Positions 21,792 to 33,168 of a stretch of DNA of 64,000 nt are shown here, one piece after another. Position numbers and translations under genes: made by a program. The notes beneath the pieces are model-generated. The model ran no database searches and was not told the origin of the DNA. It worked only from the letters and a program-made list of their open reading frames with translations. This DNA is from Calliphora vicina. Its lineage: Eukaryota; Arthropoda; Insecta; Diptera; Calliphoridae. Every line of letters starts with the position of its first letter. The first letter of the stretch is position 1. The DNA lies in NCBI RefSeq assembly GCF_958450345.1, contig NC_088783.1:19657701-19721700 (forward strand). Direction: 5' to 3'.

Positions 21792-23010
21792 TTGGGTGCA
21801 TGACTTAAAAATGTGGGATTTACAATAGATGGCGTATCTTTTGAACGCGGCTTTTGTTTTTAATAACTTATATGTCATTTTTAAGGGTACATATTTGTCA
21901 TTTATTTTTACTTAGTTGTTGAACATTGAAAATGTCTAATTTTGTAACACCATAGCGTCATATGCGGGAAGTTTTGCTTTACTTCATTAATTTGAAAAAA
22001 AAGTACCGCTAAAGCACATCGATTGCTCACCAAAGCTTATGGTGAATGTGTTCCATCGGTTTCAACGTCCATCGGTTTCAACGTCCGAGAGATGGTTTGT
22101 TTGGTTCGCAAAGACCAAACAAAAAAAGTTTGTAGACCAAAAATTGGAGGACAAGAGCTTGTAAAATAATTGGGAGCTCCTCAAGCAGCAATTTCAAAAA
22201 GTATGCAAGCAGCATGATTCATTCAAAAGCAAGGAAATTGGAGAGACCTTGAAAGACGATCTTGCATGTTCGAAATGCTGCTTGAACGTTATAAAAAAAA
22301 AATCATTTTTGCACCGATTCATTCCTTGCGATGAAAAATTAATCCATTACGATAACCCGAAGCGTAAGATATCGAATTTGAAGACCGGCCAACCAGCCGA
22401 ATCGATACCAAAGCCAAATATCCATGGCGCTAAGGAATTCTCTGGGATTTAATGGGAGCAAAAGAGTCCTATCTGCTGAAATCTGACCAGGAAACCTGTA
22501 CCGAATGATTCATTTGAAGCGAGCATTTACCGAAAATCTCCCAGAGTATGCAGCCAGACATATGAGCTGCAGAAATCTGACCAGACCATAACAGGGAACC
22601 TGTACGGAATGCAACTGATTCCTTTGAAGTGAGCATTGGCCGAAAAACTCCAGAATATGCAGCCAGACATGAAACCGTAATATTTCATCATGACAAAGCT
22701 CGGCCACATGTTGCAATACCTATTAAAAAATATTTAGAATGCAGTGGTTGGGAAGTTTTTCCTCTTCCGCATTATAGTGCAGACCGTGCCCCGTCTAACT
22801 ATCGATGCAAAACGCTCTCTATGGGATATGCTTCACTTTGGAAAAGACTATCCGATATTGGCTTGATTCGTTCTAGGCCTCAATAGATTATCAATTCTTT
22901 TTGCTCGGAATCCATATGTTGCCAGAAAGATAGGAAAAGTTCATAGCTACCAATAGCCAATACTTTGAATAAATAAATTGTACAAATGTTTTAAAATAAA
23001 AGAAATACAA
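21792..23010 (+). mobile_element. DD34D mariner copy B2
   Basis: The left TIR 'TTGGGTGCATGACTTAAAAA' follows TA (21790-21791); the right TIR is lost. The transposase relic is plus-strand with frameshifts. Near 22690-22790 it keeps 'VIFHHDKARPHVA' (second Asp), but the third catalytic Asp is replaced (APSNY instead of APSDY). The region around 22455-22670 carries a tandem duplication of about 110 bp: the 'CTGCTGAAATCTGACCAG … GCCAGACATGA' block appears twice. Clearly inactive. Confidence 0.85.
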
Positions 23011-23029
23011 GGGATGCGTTATTGATTAA

Positions 23030-23280
23030 AAATGTGTATTACGTAAAAATCTGCGGGTATCAGCAACAAGTTCCCGAATTTCATAAGAACACATTCCATT
23101 GTATAATAGTACATTGCTCTAACTAATCAACAGAGTTGGATACCCTATTGTCACCAATAATCACTTTCACCCTCTCCTGTACACGATCGAGAAGCTCCAA
23201 AATACCATTTTCGACACTGGGATGACCAGCGGACATCACATTGTATTATCATGCCCAGAACATCAAGAGCGTCTAATTTA
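23030..23280 (-). pseudogene. LINE C-terminal fragment (CR1/Jockey-like)
   Basis: On the minus strand one frame reads 'YNVMSAGHPSVENGILELLD', continuing 'RVQERVKVIIGD', and a shifted frame reads 'GMCSYEIRELVADTRRFLR'. The pattern 'LLDRVQ.R...LIGD…YNG.CS.EL..L…RRF.R' is the conserved C-terminal end of CR1/L2/Jockey-type reverse transcriptases. At least one frameshift separates the two parts. It abuts the end of mariner B2. Confidence 0.6.
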
Positions 23281-23289
23281 CTCCACCCA

Positions 23290-24465
23290 TAAATACAGAT
23301 GAAGCGACATGGTCTGTCGTCGAATAAAAGACAAATATTTGTAAATAAGAATATTTCTAAATTACCAAAAAGTAGCAATGTTTACAAGTGGAGTAAAACA
23401 AACTATTCCAAGATGAACCAAAGAAACTCGAACGATTTTGTGCAATAGTTTTGGTCATCATTAGTTAAAAAACTGGAATGGTATAGGAAAGAGAACTAAT
23501 GTAGGACTAGTAGTGACATTTTCTTCACTAAATTTGGAAATATGCAGTGAATATGATCTAAATCGTAAATCTAACAAAAACCAAGACTCTAATTTATAGG
23601 TACTTATTTTTTGCCGCTCACTATATAACACATTTTCTATGTGACAATTTTTAGAGTTTTTTTATTTTTTTTTATTTTAAATTTTGTTCTTCATGGCATT
23701 ATAACTCGTGGCATTATACATATACCATATTACTGCTGTTGTTGTCTCTACTGGCGTGAAACGTATTTTTATTTTAGCACTTTAATGTTTCTTGCTGCTC
23801 CTCGGCAGCCTCTCTATCTGTTACAGTTGCCAACAGCCATCTTTATAATTTACAATTTTGACGAGTTAATTCATGCCATGTTGTAGTTCGAAAAACAACT
23901 GAACTGAACACAGCAAAAATTACAAAAAAAAATGGAAGAGAAAAATATTATAGTCGTATTCAACTGGCTAACAAGTTGTTTGTTCTTGGTTTAACAAAAA
24001 AAAAAAAGAAAGAGTTTGAATAATACTATATTCAAGTACTATGAACAATTCCTGGCTGCTGCTGGCTCTGTGATGCTGCTTCAGATTCTGCTGTTTATTA
24101 ATCACATCTTGTCAGAGTGACAATACCAATTTTACATTTTCATTTTATGGTGTTAGCCACTGGGTGACAGACATTAAATAATTAATATTGGTTTATTGTT
24201 GTAAGAAATTTAATTATGCATGTTCGTATAAAAGTTGAACATTTGCAAGAACATGAACATGGTTGAAATGCTAGGAGTAGAGAGGCAGTTGTAGATGTAC
24301 ATGATTTAAGAGGAAGTTTTGAAGCTTAGTTTGTGTAGTTGGGAATGTTGGAGTATAATTTATGGCAGAATTTCAAAGTAGTTATTTAGGATGATTTAAT
24401 ATTTACAAATAACCTGCGATAATTATATAATATGGACAAATTTTATGGCTTAATTTCAGTTCAGT
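23290..24465. other. Unique AT-rich stretch
   Basis: No identifiable gene. A GCTG-rich tract lies at 24051-24095. The 81-codon plus frame at 23641-23886 has no recognisable motif. Confidence 0.45.
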
Positions 24466-24603
24466 TAGGGTGACCTGATATGCTAGACGATAGGGTACTG
24501 GACTATCAATCAGAGGGTTGGGGGTTCGATTCCCGCCAAAGACTCTGGATGTATCTGCAGACAAGCAAAACACTTAGCAGTTTGTGTTTGTTTAAAAAAA
24601 AAA
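24466..24603 (+). repeat. tRNA-derived SINE candidate
   Basis: A box B-like internal promoter, GGTTCGATTCC, is at 24523-24533. Upstream is a tRNA-like segment with an anticodon-loop-like CTATCAA (24502-24508) and a degenerate box A around 24471-24482. A ~50-bp unrelated body follows ('CTGCAGACAAGCAAAACACT') and then an A-run at 24594-24603. A tRNA-like head, body and A tail is the classic layout of a tRNA-derived SINE transcribed by RNA polymerase III. The stems contain mismatches, so a functional tRNA is unlikely. Confidence 0.6.
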
Positions 24604-25600
24604 GTTCAACTTAAAACTCTTGAGAAAAGAGGGGTATTTCTTTAATTAAAATATTAAATATTTTTCTATTACATTTTTATAATTTAATTAAAAATTTTAC
24701 TTTCAAGCTTTAAAAAACTCTCCATTTTAACTCTTTTACATTTAAAACATTCCAAAATACCATCTACTTTACATAGATGCATAAGAAGTACAACCAAAAA
24801 CAACCAAGAAAAATATAACAATTCCTACTACTAAAATCCCACTTGTGTTTAAATCAAGCATAACGATGATAGATTCACTCACTCAAAGAAATCACTGGAT
24901 ATCATACATCAAAGCCATACCAATATGCAATAAGTACACAATCCTTGTACTTTACTTTACTTTTCACATCCATCCATACACCCATATATCTATATAAATC
25001 CTTACACTCCCATGAAAATGTTTCCATTTTTTTCGCACTTGTGTTGTTTTCTTTAGGATATGAAGTGATTTGATATTGACACTGGTAAACATGTAAAATG
25101 TTCCAATACACAGATACAAAGGGAAAAGAAAACCCGGAGTATAGAACGAACACCCGTTTAAAGCAGTCTTGTACTATATTTTTTATCATTAGAACAGGAA
25201 GAGGAAAAAATTTTCGAAACTAAATAAACTGCTAAATCAAAAAAGAACTATGCGTAAAAAATGGAGAAAAAACACGATTTCAGTTTTTAATATTGATGTT
25301 GATCTAGTTCCAATACAAGCTACGATGCAAAGGTATTTTCTAGTTGCAAACATACTTCTGTACTCGTTCATATAACAAACGAGTGTATGAGTACCCTACA
25401 CCTGATCGAAAAAGAGATAAACATTTTTAAACAAACTTCAATAGTATTCGAAAGTATTTCCAAAATGTAAAGGAAATTAAGGATAGTTTTAAATTGAATA
25501 GAATATACAGCTTTTTTTGGATAATTATTTGTTTATTAAATCTTAGAATACACAGGATAATGTTATATTTGGAATATCACATCAGAAAATGGCCACCACG
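24604..25600. other. Unique AT-rich stretch
   Basis: Nothing recognised. A 95-codon minus frame at 24902-25189 lacks family motifs. Confidence 0.45.
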
Positions 25601-25884
25601 ACTTTGCTTGTCAAAATTTTGCATAGTCTTCAGTGCTCGGGCGGTTATGGGATTGATGGCATAGACGTTTGACCGAAAATAAAATCCTTTGAAGGAAAAT
25701 CACACGATCTTAGGGCCAAGTCTTATCACTGAAATCAAAGAATATACGACCAAGAAATATCGCAAGCAGTAAGAATAGTTTCACGGCTTGTATGGTCTGT
25801 TGCTCAGAATCATATGCAGGATATTCTGGCCCAACACCATCAGCGTATGTCTGGAACTTAAATAATGAGGAACCCATACTGAAA

Positions 25885-26115
25885 TAAATCAAAAGCAGAA
25901 AATGGAGGTGGATCGGCCATACTATCAGAAAAGTGACCGATAGTATTACAATAATGGCGTTTAAGAAGCCATGGTCGACCATCTGAAAATGCAAGATACT
26001 ACAAGAACTAACACAATGTAATCTTACATAGAAAGGCGCGAAAACAACAGCAGCAAACCAAGTAAGATGGAGATGCTTTGTGGAAGCCATATGCTCCAAA
26101 GAGGGGACAGAAAAA
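25885..26115 (+). pseudogene. RTE-like LINE 3' end, unit 1
   Basis: The plus-strand reading gives 'RKWRWIGHTIRK' at about 25895-25931 and 'VRWRCFVEAICS' at about 26061-26096. These are the conserved C-terminal motifs of a family of RTE-like LINEs. The region between them is frameshifted. DD41D mariner sequence lies on both sides in the opposite orientation. Confidence 0.75.
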
Positions 26116-26494
26116 ACTCCGTTATTATGTCGCGATATTGAGAAGCAGTAACTCAATGATTGAACTGCCTCACTTATGAAGTAGTAGGGTCCAATGATGC
26201 TTCCAACACAAAATTCGCACCATCCGTATGCTTTTCTTTATCGACAATTACCAAATGCGACATCCCTCTGCACTGTCACTAAGCTTAAGTTCTTTTGTCA
26301 ATTGAATTTGTATGCATGGTTACGAAGTTTTTCAGTATACATACATTATAGAGACCTTCCTGAAATTTGCAAGTCTTTTCCAGAACGAATTGATATTCCT
26401 GGACTTTCACTAACATTCACGCACTGCTTCGATATTGTGAACTTAACTGCTTATTTTGGAACGTCCAGTGCGTTTAGTATCACCATACTCTCAG

Positions 26495-26740
26495 GAAAAT
26501 GCGCGATAGTATTACAAGGATGGCGCTAGAGAGGAATCAAAAAGGCTCAATGCTAAAAAATCCGTGGTTGACCCAAGAACACTTGAGAATGCAAAATACT
26601 CCAAGAACTAAGATAATGCTGTCTTAAGTGGGAAGGCGGGAAGACAACAGCAGCAAATTGAGTAAGATGGAGATGCTTTGTGGAAGCCATATGCTCCCAA
26701 GAGGGGTAATGGAGAAAAAAACATGGTATGTAGCACCGAC
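26495..26740 (+). pseudogene. RTE-like LINE 3' end, unit 2
   Basis: Contains 'GATAGTATTACAAGGATGGC', then the 'VRWRCFVEAICS' codons at about 26664-26699, then 'AAGAGGGGTAATGGAGAAAA'. The WIGHT motif is degraded. The 3' end runs into 'ACATGGTATGTAGCACCGAC', which is mariner sequence. Confidence 0.75.
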
Positions 26741-26869
26741 GAAGGTTTTCAGTGGGCATATTTTATGGAGAGCTTCTTAAATTTTCAATTCTTTTCCAGG
26801 ACGAATTGATATTCCTGGACTTCCCATGCACTGCTTCAATATTGTAATGTTAAGCATCACATGATAGTA

Positions 26870-27050
26870 TGATGCCCGATAGTATTACAAGGACGGCCCT
26901 TGTGAGGAATCCTCAAGGCTCAAAAAGCCGTGGTGGACCCAAGAACACCTGGAAAATACAACAGCAGCAAACAGAGTAAGATGGATATGCTTTGTGGAAG
27001 CTGTATGCTCCCAAGAGGGGTAATGGAGAAACAAACATGGTATGTAGCAC
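26870..27050 (+). pseudogene. RTE-like LINE 3' end, unit 3
   Basis: Same arrangement as unit 2, with an internal deletion of about 50 bp (after 'AAGAACACCTGG'). The terminal motif reads 'VRWICFVEAVCSQ'. 'GAGGGGTAATGGAGAAACAA' closes the coding end. Confidence 0.75.
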
Positions 27051-27414
27051 CGACTTACAGAAACTAGGTGTCATCCGCAACAGTATTATAAAATATAGAT
27101 AGAAAAAACTCTGTTATCCTGTTGCAATAATGATATTTTCTCATTTATGAAGTTGTATGGTTCAATGATTCTTCAAACATAAAATTCTCACCATCCTGAT
27201 GCATTTGTTATTCGACAATTACCAAATTTGGCATCAATCCGCACTGTCAATATGCATCAGTTGGCATATTTTATGGAGAGCTTCTTAAATTTTCAATTCT
27301 TTTCCAGGACGAACTGATATTCCTGGTATTTCACCAGCATTCCCACGCACTGCTTCGATATTGTAAATTTAACTGCTTATTTTTGGACGACCATTATGTT
27401 AAGCATCACATGAT

Positions 27415-27635
27415 AGTATGATGCCCGATAGTATTACAAGGACGGCCCTTGTGAGGAATCCTCAAGGCTCAAAAAGCCGTAGTCGACCCAAGAACACCTG
27501 GAAATGCAAGATACTCTAAGAACTATGACAATTCAATCTTAAATGACGCGTAAACAACAGCAGCAAACAGAGTAAGATGGATATGCTTTGCGGAAGCTGT
27601 ATGCTCCCAAGAAAAAACAACATGGTATGTAGCAC
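27415..27635 (+). pseudogene. RTE-like LINE 3' end, unit 4
   Basis: Nearly identical to unit 3 over 'ATGCCCGATAGTATTACAAG' and 'CTCAAAAAGCCGTAGTCGAC', but without the internal deletion. The terminal motif is 'VRWICFAEAVCSQ'. Its closeness to unit 3, including the upstream junction, indicates local duplication. Confidence 0.75.
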
Positions 27636-28790
27636 CGTCCACAACAGTATAGACAGAAAAAACACAGGTATCATGTTGCAATATTGAGCAGCAGTAACTA
27701 GCAATGATTGACCTGCCTCATTTATGAAGTTGTATAGTCCAACACAAAATTCTCACCATCCGGATGCATTTGTTTTTCTACAATAGGCTTCAATTATTTT
27801 GTCAATAGAACTTTGTATAGACGGAGACGAAGTTTTTCAGTGGGCATACTTTATAGAGAGCTCCTTGAAGTTTGCAATTCTTTTCATCGACAAATTGATG
27901 TTCCTGATCTCTCACCAGCATTCTCATGCACTGCTTTGATAATGTAATTTTAGCAGCTTATTTTGGAACGATCAGTGCGTTTAGCATCACCAATTTATCT
28001 AATTTTCCTGATTTTTTCAATTGTTATCCTCACAGTTAAATGAATGAATGATGAACCTGCTTACTGAAGTTTCTACTTAAATACCCGGGAATTTAAGAAC
28101 CCAGATATTAATAAAGAGAGCTTCTTGAAATGTTCAATTCTTTTCCAGGACGAATTAATTTTCCTTGAATTTCACTAGTATTCTCACACACTGCTTCGAT
28201 ATTGTAATTTTAACCGTTTATTTTTGGGCGACTAGTGCGTTTAGCATCACCAAATTTTTCAATTACTATCCTCACAGTTGAAGTTAACATGAGCTTTGAA
28301 CTTCGCCCTTAAATACCCGGGTAATTACGGGATTGTTGGCATACTGCTTTGACTTTAAATAACCTTAAACAAAAAATCCAATAGTGCTAAATCACAATAT
28401 TGACCCAAAATGATAGAATAAACGACCAGGAAATGTCTTATGCAGTAATTGAATACCTTAACCCGAAAAGGTTGTATGGGATTTGGCACCGTCTTGTGGA
28501 AACAACATACCGTCCAAATCAATATCAATATAATCCATTCATCGAACTCTCTTCGCTGTACAAGATCATTAGGCTTCAGCTCCTGCGTCAACTGAACTTT
28601 GAAAGCATGATCAGCATCTAGATCTTCAGTGGGTATACTTTGTAGACACCTTCTCTTTTTCAGGACGAATTAAAGTTCCTGGACTTTCACCAACCCTTTC
28701 AAGCTCTGCTTCGATATTCATATTTAAATCACTTGCTTTTGGAGGACCAGTGTGCTTAACATCATCAATTAATCCAATTTTCCTGAATTG

Positions 28791-29965
28791 TTCAATTATT
28801 TGAAGTTAAAACTTTGTGATATGAGATTGGGGTTGTTCGGATACTGTCGATGGATTTGTCAGTCAATGAGGTATCATAACACTTTTCTTAGGGTACACCA
28901 GCGGATATTTTGTCGACGTGATGAGATCACATCACTATATTGTATTTGGAAAGAACTTTATGATATAAAAATTACAGAATTCCATAACATAGGGTTCCTA
29001 GAAGTTCCCCTAATACCAGCAGCATTCTTTAAACAACTTTACTTTCCTCTGGTATCTTTTGTATTGCATAGTTCGTAACTAGAATGTTTGTGAAGATGAC
29101 GATGATGATGGTGATGATGGTGGAGATATTGTTGATGCCACCCGCTTAAACCTTTATCGTTTCCTGTTTATTATTGGTAGAATACGTATCCGCACTAACT
29201 CGGTTTACCCGTTGTGTTTGTGTATTCATGGTTCTTTACATGGGTTTGCGTGTTATATTGATTTCTAGCAATACTCGAACATGACGACGTTACCGACTAC
29301 GATGATGATGATGACGATGATACTGCACTACTCCATAAAGAAAATGAAGGAATGATACAAATACACAAACACAAACATATGTATGAACATGAAAGTGTCT
29401 GAGTATGGGTGCTTTTGTGTAGGAGTGTGTGAGAATGGGAGTGCATGTTTATGTTTTTATGCATTGGGATTTCCGTGCCCTTTTGCATTTGTAGCCAAAG
29501 GAATTGTATGTTATTGCATTGCGTTTTAAGTTTTAAGCTTTACAGTTTTACGATATCGTTTGCAAATGTTGTTATGCTTTTGTTTTGTTCGTTTGTTCTT
29601 TGCTTATATTTTTATTTTTTTCTGTGAGCAGGTTTCTTTTTCATTTTACCCCGTTTAGCTGTATGTAAGTAGAATAGGTGTATAAAGTTTTTAAAGTTAT
29701 TTGAGGCAGCTGCACTATAGCTCAGATACTCCCATTAAAATATAAGATATCCAAACATATTGATTTTAATATTAGTGTTTACTCTGGTTAGAAACTTTAA
29801 CTATTCTAACAGTTAATAGCAATCTAGTGATTTAGTAGGAATTGGATACGAAGAGTGGTTGTCGAAGTCAAGGCTAAAATACGATTCAAACTCATTATGA
29901 TGCTGTAAATATGATTCAATTTAGTGTCCCTTACGTCAGACAGTTGTTCAAAGATAATTGATCTT
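28791..29965. other. Stretch with GAT trinucleotide repeats
   Basis: Imperfect (GAT/GGT)n runs lie at 29093-29138 and 29301-29322. Otherwise nothing is recognised. The 96-codon plus frame at 28788-29078 has no family motif. Confidence 0.5.
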
Positions 29966-30970
29966 GTGAAGACGATTATTACAATTTACAAAAAATATTA
30001 TTTTTATAGTTCTAATCAATAGTGATGAATTTATGATCTTTTTCCGGAAACCCTTCCATTAAGGTTTTTATAGTGCTATCTGTCACTTTGTTCGAACAGA
30101 TTGTCCATCTTCGTTTAAAATCTATCACACTTTTGGACACCGTTTTTGTGTTTTTCTTTGAGGATTTGCCTCTCTTGATACAAATACCACATTATTGTTC
30201 TTGTACCCCTCAATACCTTGCTTGCCATAGTGACGGGATGCCAAATCAGGCCAAAAATAAGTGGACACATTAAGTGTCCACTGAATGGAAGAATCATCTA
30301 AACATTCCTTGATGTAAATTTCGATATTTATAGAGCCATTTGTAACAAATGTTTTGCTTATTTTGCCGCAACTGCATATTGCTTGCCACACAAAGAACTT
30401 TTTGGGAAAATTTTCTGCTTTTGGGTCTTAAACTTTTCTAAAACAATCCCTGGGAAAAAATTTTCAGAACAAAAAAATTTTCCAGAATAAAATTTGACTT
30501 AAATTTTTGTTCTCTGTCTATGGCCTCTAAATTTTTTTCAGAGTTCCTGTCAGAAACTTTTTGAGCCTTGTATGCTTTTAAACCACCATTGGCTTTAACT
30601 TTTCATACGAAATAGTCCGAGTTCTGAGCTAACCGGACGGCTTTCCTACCGGATGTTTTGGGAGCTCTTATGAAAATACTTTTTATTTATTGGCTTTAGA
30701 AACATCATGTGGCCCATTCCTTATACCTGGACCAGGTTTTCTATCAACGGACAATTTCTCCCGATACTGTTTAATAACATTGGAATCAGTTTGATGGTAG
30801 ACCTTTGATTGTTTGGCCAACTTATTACGCACTTTTACTCGACACTCATTTTAATCAGATTAACAACAAATTAACATAATAGAGATTAAACATAAAAAAA
30901 AATTAAAATAATTCTTGGGTTAAAAGTTTTAAGGAAAAACGTGTGTTAAGGTTTTTTCGATCTCACTCCT
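29966..30970 (-). mobile_element. DD37E Tc1/mariner relic, copy 2
   Basis: Minus-strand relic matching 31990-33195. The right end 'TTTTTTCGATCTCACTCCT' is kept, with TA at 30971-30972; the left TIR is lost. An internal deletion of about 65 bp near 30150 removes the region before the catalytic Glu, and a deletion near 30450 removes sequence around the first Asp. Frame-broken remnants still read 'FVTNGSINIEIYIKECL' and 'PDLASRHYGKQ', the latter with the second Asp but Cys-to-Arg next to it. Inactive. Confidence 0.85.
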
Positions 30971-31004
30971 TAGTATCAGCAAGTGTCGTGCCTGTACTAC
31001 TTTC

Positions 31005-31215
31005 CACATCTTATAGAACCTATCATTACAGTCCGTGAAACAGTTCAATTACTTCATAAGAAATTTCCTGATCGTTTACTCTCTCGTTTCTCTGAACAGA
31101 ATTGGCCTCCCATATAGTCTAGGGATATTTCGTGTCTAAAGTCTGTGCCAACAAGCCCAAAACCATCAATGCATTTAAGGAAAAAATACAGCCACATTGA
31201 TGCAAAATGTTTATG
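31005..31215 (+). pseudogene. DD41D (rosa-like) mariner C-terminal fragment
   Basis: The plus frame reads 'TVRETVQLLHKKFPDRLLSR', continuing 'FSEQNWPP', then 'SRDISCLKSVPTSPKPSMHL'. This follows the DD41D pattern 'ARETM.LL…F..R.ISR….NWPPRSCDLTPLD'. The final catalytic region is degraded. It abuts the DD37E relic on its left. Confidence 0.65.
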
Positions 31216-31373
31216 AAAAATATATTAAAATGCCAATGTTATTAGTCCCAACCAGTAGCCTGAGTTATCTCAGTAGTTCATTAAGTTTAGACCCAGCTAC
31301 ATCACCACATTAATATCCCATCTAAGTATTACGGTTTATCAGTTGCACAGATTGTTTTTCTTTAAAAAAGGCC

Positions 31374-31800
31374 CTATATGTATCTAAATTGAGCCTTTAT
31401 AAGAAAGTGTCTGAAGATGATACTTTTGATAGTCCCCAGTGGAATTGCTACTGAAACCGCATTGGAGATATCCAAAGTAGATGCCATTCTGACTAAATTA
31501 ATATCAGATAGATGACCTAGCCTTGACAGAATATTCTTACATTGCCTGACTAATGAAAATGAAGTTGTATAGACATTCTGACTGTCAACTAAAATAGCAA
31601 TATTTTCGCAAGCTATCATAATCGCAAAAATTTCAGCCTGAAGAACACTACATTCATTCGGAAGACGGTATGAGATGCCTATCCCAAGTTCGTTACAGAA
31701 AACACCAGAACCAACACCACAGCTCATTTTAGAACTGTCTGTTTATGTCCTGGTGTCATATACAAATATTGAGTAAATATTGAAAGTTGGTATACGATAG
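31374..31800 (-). pseudogene. LINE RNase H-domain fragment
   Basis: A 117-codon minus frame reads 'GSGVFCNELGIGISYRLPNE', followed by 'CSVLQAEIFAI'. This matches the central RNase H signature of I/R1/LOA/Jockey LINEs, where the Glu in 'QAE' is catalytic. The later part ('AILVDSQ') keeps the next catalytic Asp in 'DSQ'. Upstream and downstream LINE sequence is not recognisable. Confidence 0.7.
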
Positions 31801-31897
31801 AAGACATTAGGCCCAGACGAAAGAGTGTACATAAGTCTATCCTGTTATATTCACGATTCATTGCAAAATAGCAATTCAAACAAAAAACTGTGTATTA

Positions 31898-31924
31898 AGG
31901 AGTGAGATCGAAAAATTCTTAACA
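31898..31924. repeat. Left 27-bp TIR of the DD37E element
   Basis: Identical to the reverse complement of 33169-33195. The next base differs, and then AC follows in both. Directly outside is TA, the target duplication. Confidence 0.92.
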
Positions 31925-32031
31925 TACATATATGTTTATAAAAAAGAAACCACTAAACTTACAGCTTTAATTTTTTTTTTATTTGATTGAAATTATTATT
32001 ACAATTTACAAAAAAAATTATTTTTATAGTT

Positions 32032-33039
32032 TTAATCACTAGTGATGAAATTTTGAACCTTTTTCGGAAACCCTTCCATTAACGTTTTTATAGTGCTTTC
32101 TGTCACTTTGCTCGAACATGTAGTCCATCTCCGTTTAAAATCTACCACACTTTTGGACACCTTTTTTGTACTCTTCAATTCTCTTTTAACAAGAGCCCAA
32201 TATCTCTCCACTGGCCTTAGCTCCGGGCAGTTTGGAGGATTTGCCTCTCTTGGTACAAATACCACATTATTGTTCTTGTACCACTCAAGGGCTTGTTTGC
32301 CATAGTGACAGGATGCCAAGTCAGGCCAAAAATAAGTGGACACATTATGAAGTCTTATGAATGGAAGCAGCCTTTTTTGTAAACATTCCTTGATGTAAAT
32401 TTCGGTATTTATAGAGCCCGTTGTAACAAATGAGTGGCTTCTTTTGCCGCAACTGCATATTGCTTGCCATACCAAGAACTTTCTGGGAAATTTTGTCTGC
32501 TTTTGGGTCCTAAACTTTTCTTCAACATTCCCTCGAGCATCAGCAACATAAAATTTTTGACCTGGAAGTTGCGAAAAATCTGCCAGAACATACGTTTCGT
32601 CATCCATTATGCAGCAAGAATATTTTTTTATAAAACTTGACTTCAATTTCCGTGCTCTGTTTTTGGCCTCTAAATTTTTAGTAGCGTTCCTGTCAGGAAC
32701 TTTTTGAGCCTTGTATGTTTTTAAACCTGCATTAGCTTTAACTTTTCGTACCAAATAGTCCGAGCACTGAGCTAACCGGGCTGCTTTCCTACCGGATGTG
32801 TTGGGAGCTCTTTTGAAAATGCGTTCTATTTTTTTGGCTTTAGAAACATCATGTGGACCATTCCTTCTACCTGAACCAGGTTTTCTATCAACTGACAAGT
32901 TCTCCCGGTACTGTTTAATAACATTGGAAACAGTTTGACGGCAGACCTTTGTATGCTTGGCCAACTTTTTGTAAGACCAAGTTGGGTTTTGTTGAAAATA
33001 TTTAATAATTTCAGTACGCACTTTTTTCTGGTCACTCAT
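32032..33039 (-). CDS. DD37E transposase (Tc1/mariner superfamily), intact
   Basis: Encodes a 335-residue transposase that would cut and paste its own element in the nucleus at TA sites. The start at 33037-33039 (MSDQKKVRTE) is chosen over an upstream in-frame Met at 33130 because the leader is hydrophobic and poorly conserved, while family similarity begins at MSDQ. Residues 1-110 hold the paired helix-turn-helix DNA-binding region ('YKKLAKHTKVCRQTVSNVI' and 'GRKAARLAQCSDYLVRKVK'). The catalytic triad is Asp147 (MDDET), Asp240 (WPDLASCHYG) and Glu278 (RPVERYW). There are 37 residues between the last two, which defines DD37E. A basic 'GRRNGP' linker (57-62) lies between the DNA-binding domains. 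The gene stands alone between the TIRs, with about 130 bp on either side. Length fits the family (about 330-345 residues). Confidence 0.92.
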   Translation of the reverse strand: MSDQKKVRTEIIKYFQQNPTWSYKKLAKHTKVCRQTVSNVIKQYRENLSVDRKPGSGRRNGPHDVSKAKKIERIFKRAPNTSGRKAARLAQCSDYLVRKVKANAGLKTYKAQKVPDRNATKNLEAKNRARKLKSSFIKKYSCCIMDDETYVLADFSQLPGQKFYVADARGNVEEKFRTQKQTKFPRKFLVWQAICSCGKRSHSFVTTGSINTEIYIKECLQKRLLPFIRLHNVSTYFWPDLASCHYGKQALEWYKNNNVVFVPREANPPNCPELRPVERYWALVKRELKSTKKVSKSVVDFKRRWTTCSSKVTESTIKTLMEGFPKKVQNFITSD

Positions 33040-33168
33040 TTTAATCAGATTAACAAAAAAATTAATATAATTGACATTACACATAATAACTGACATGTTT
33101 TTCAAAGGTAACTTGATCAAAAAAAAATTCAAATAATACTTGGGTTAAAAAATGTAATGAAAAACGTG

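Larger units (their letters stand above)
25640..28790. repeat. Tandemly amplified composite of DD41D mariner scraps and RTE-like LINE 3' ends
   Basis: Two components alternate. The minus-strand component is a rosa-like (DD41D) mariner. Its N-terminal piece is seen six times (around 26340, 26755, 27260, 27840, 28110 and 28635, marked by TTCTTTTCCAGGACGAATT variants). Its central piece (26125-26220) reads 'WCEFCVGSIIGPYYF' on the minus strand. The plus-strand component is the 3' end of a LINE, seen four times. Junction sequences such as GATAGTATTACAAGGA and GGTATGTAGCACCGAC are shared, so a mariner carrying a LINE insertion was duplicated rather than hit repeatedly. All frames are broken. Confidence 0.75.

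Noticed and set aside
24466..24540. Functional tRNA gene
   Set aside because: Box B is good, but the anticodon and acceptor stems contain several mismatches and a SINE-like body and A tail follow.
29093..29322. CRISPR-like array
   Set aside because: These are simple GAT-type microsatellites without direct repeats of constant length or unique spacers.
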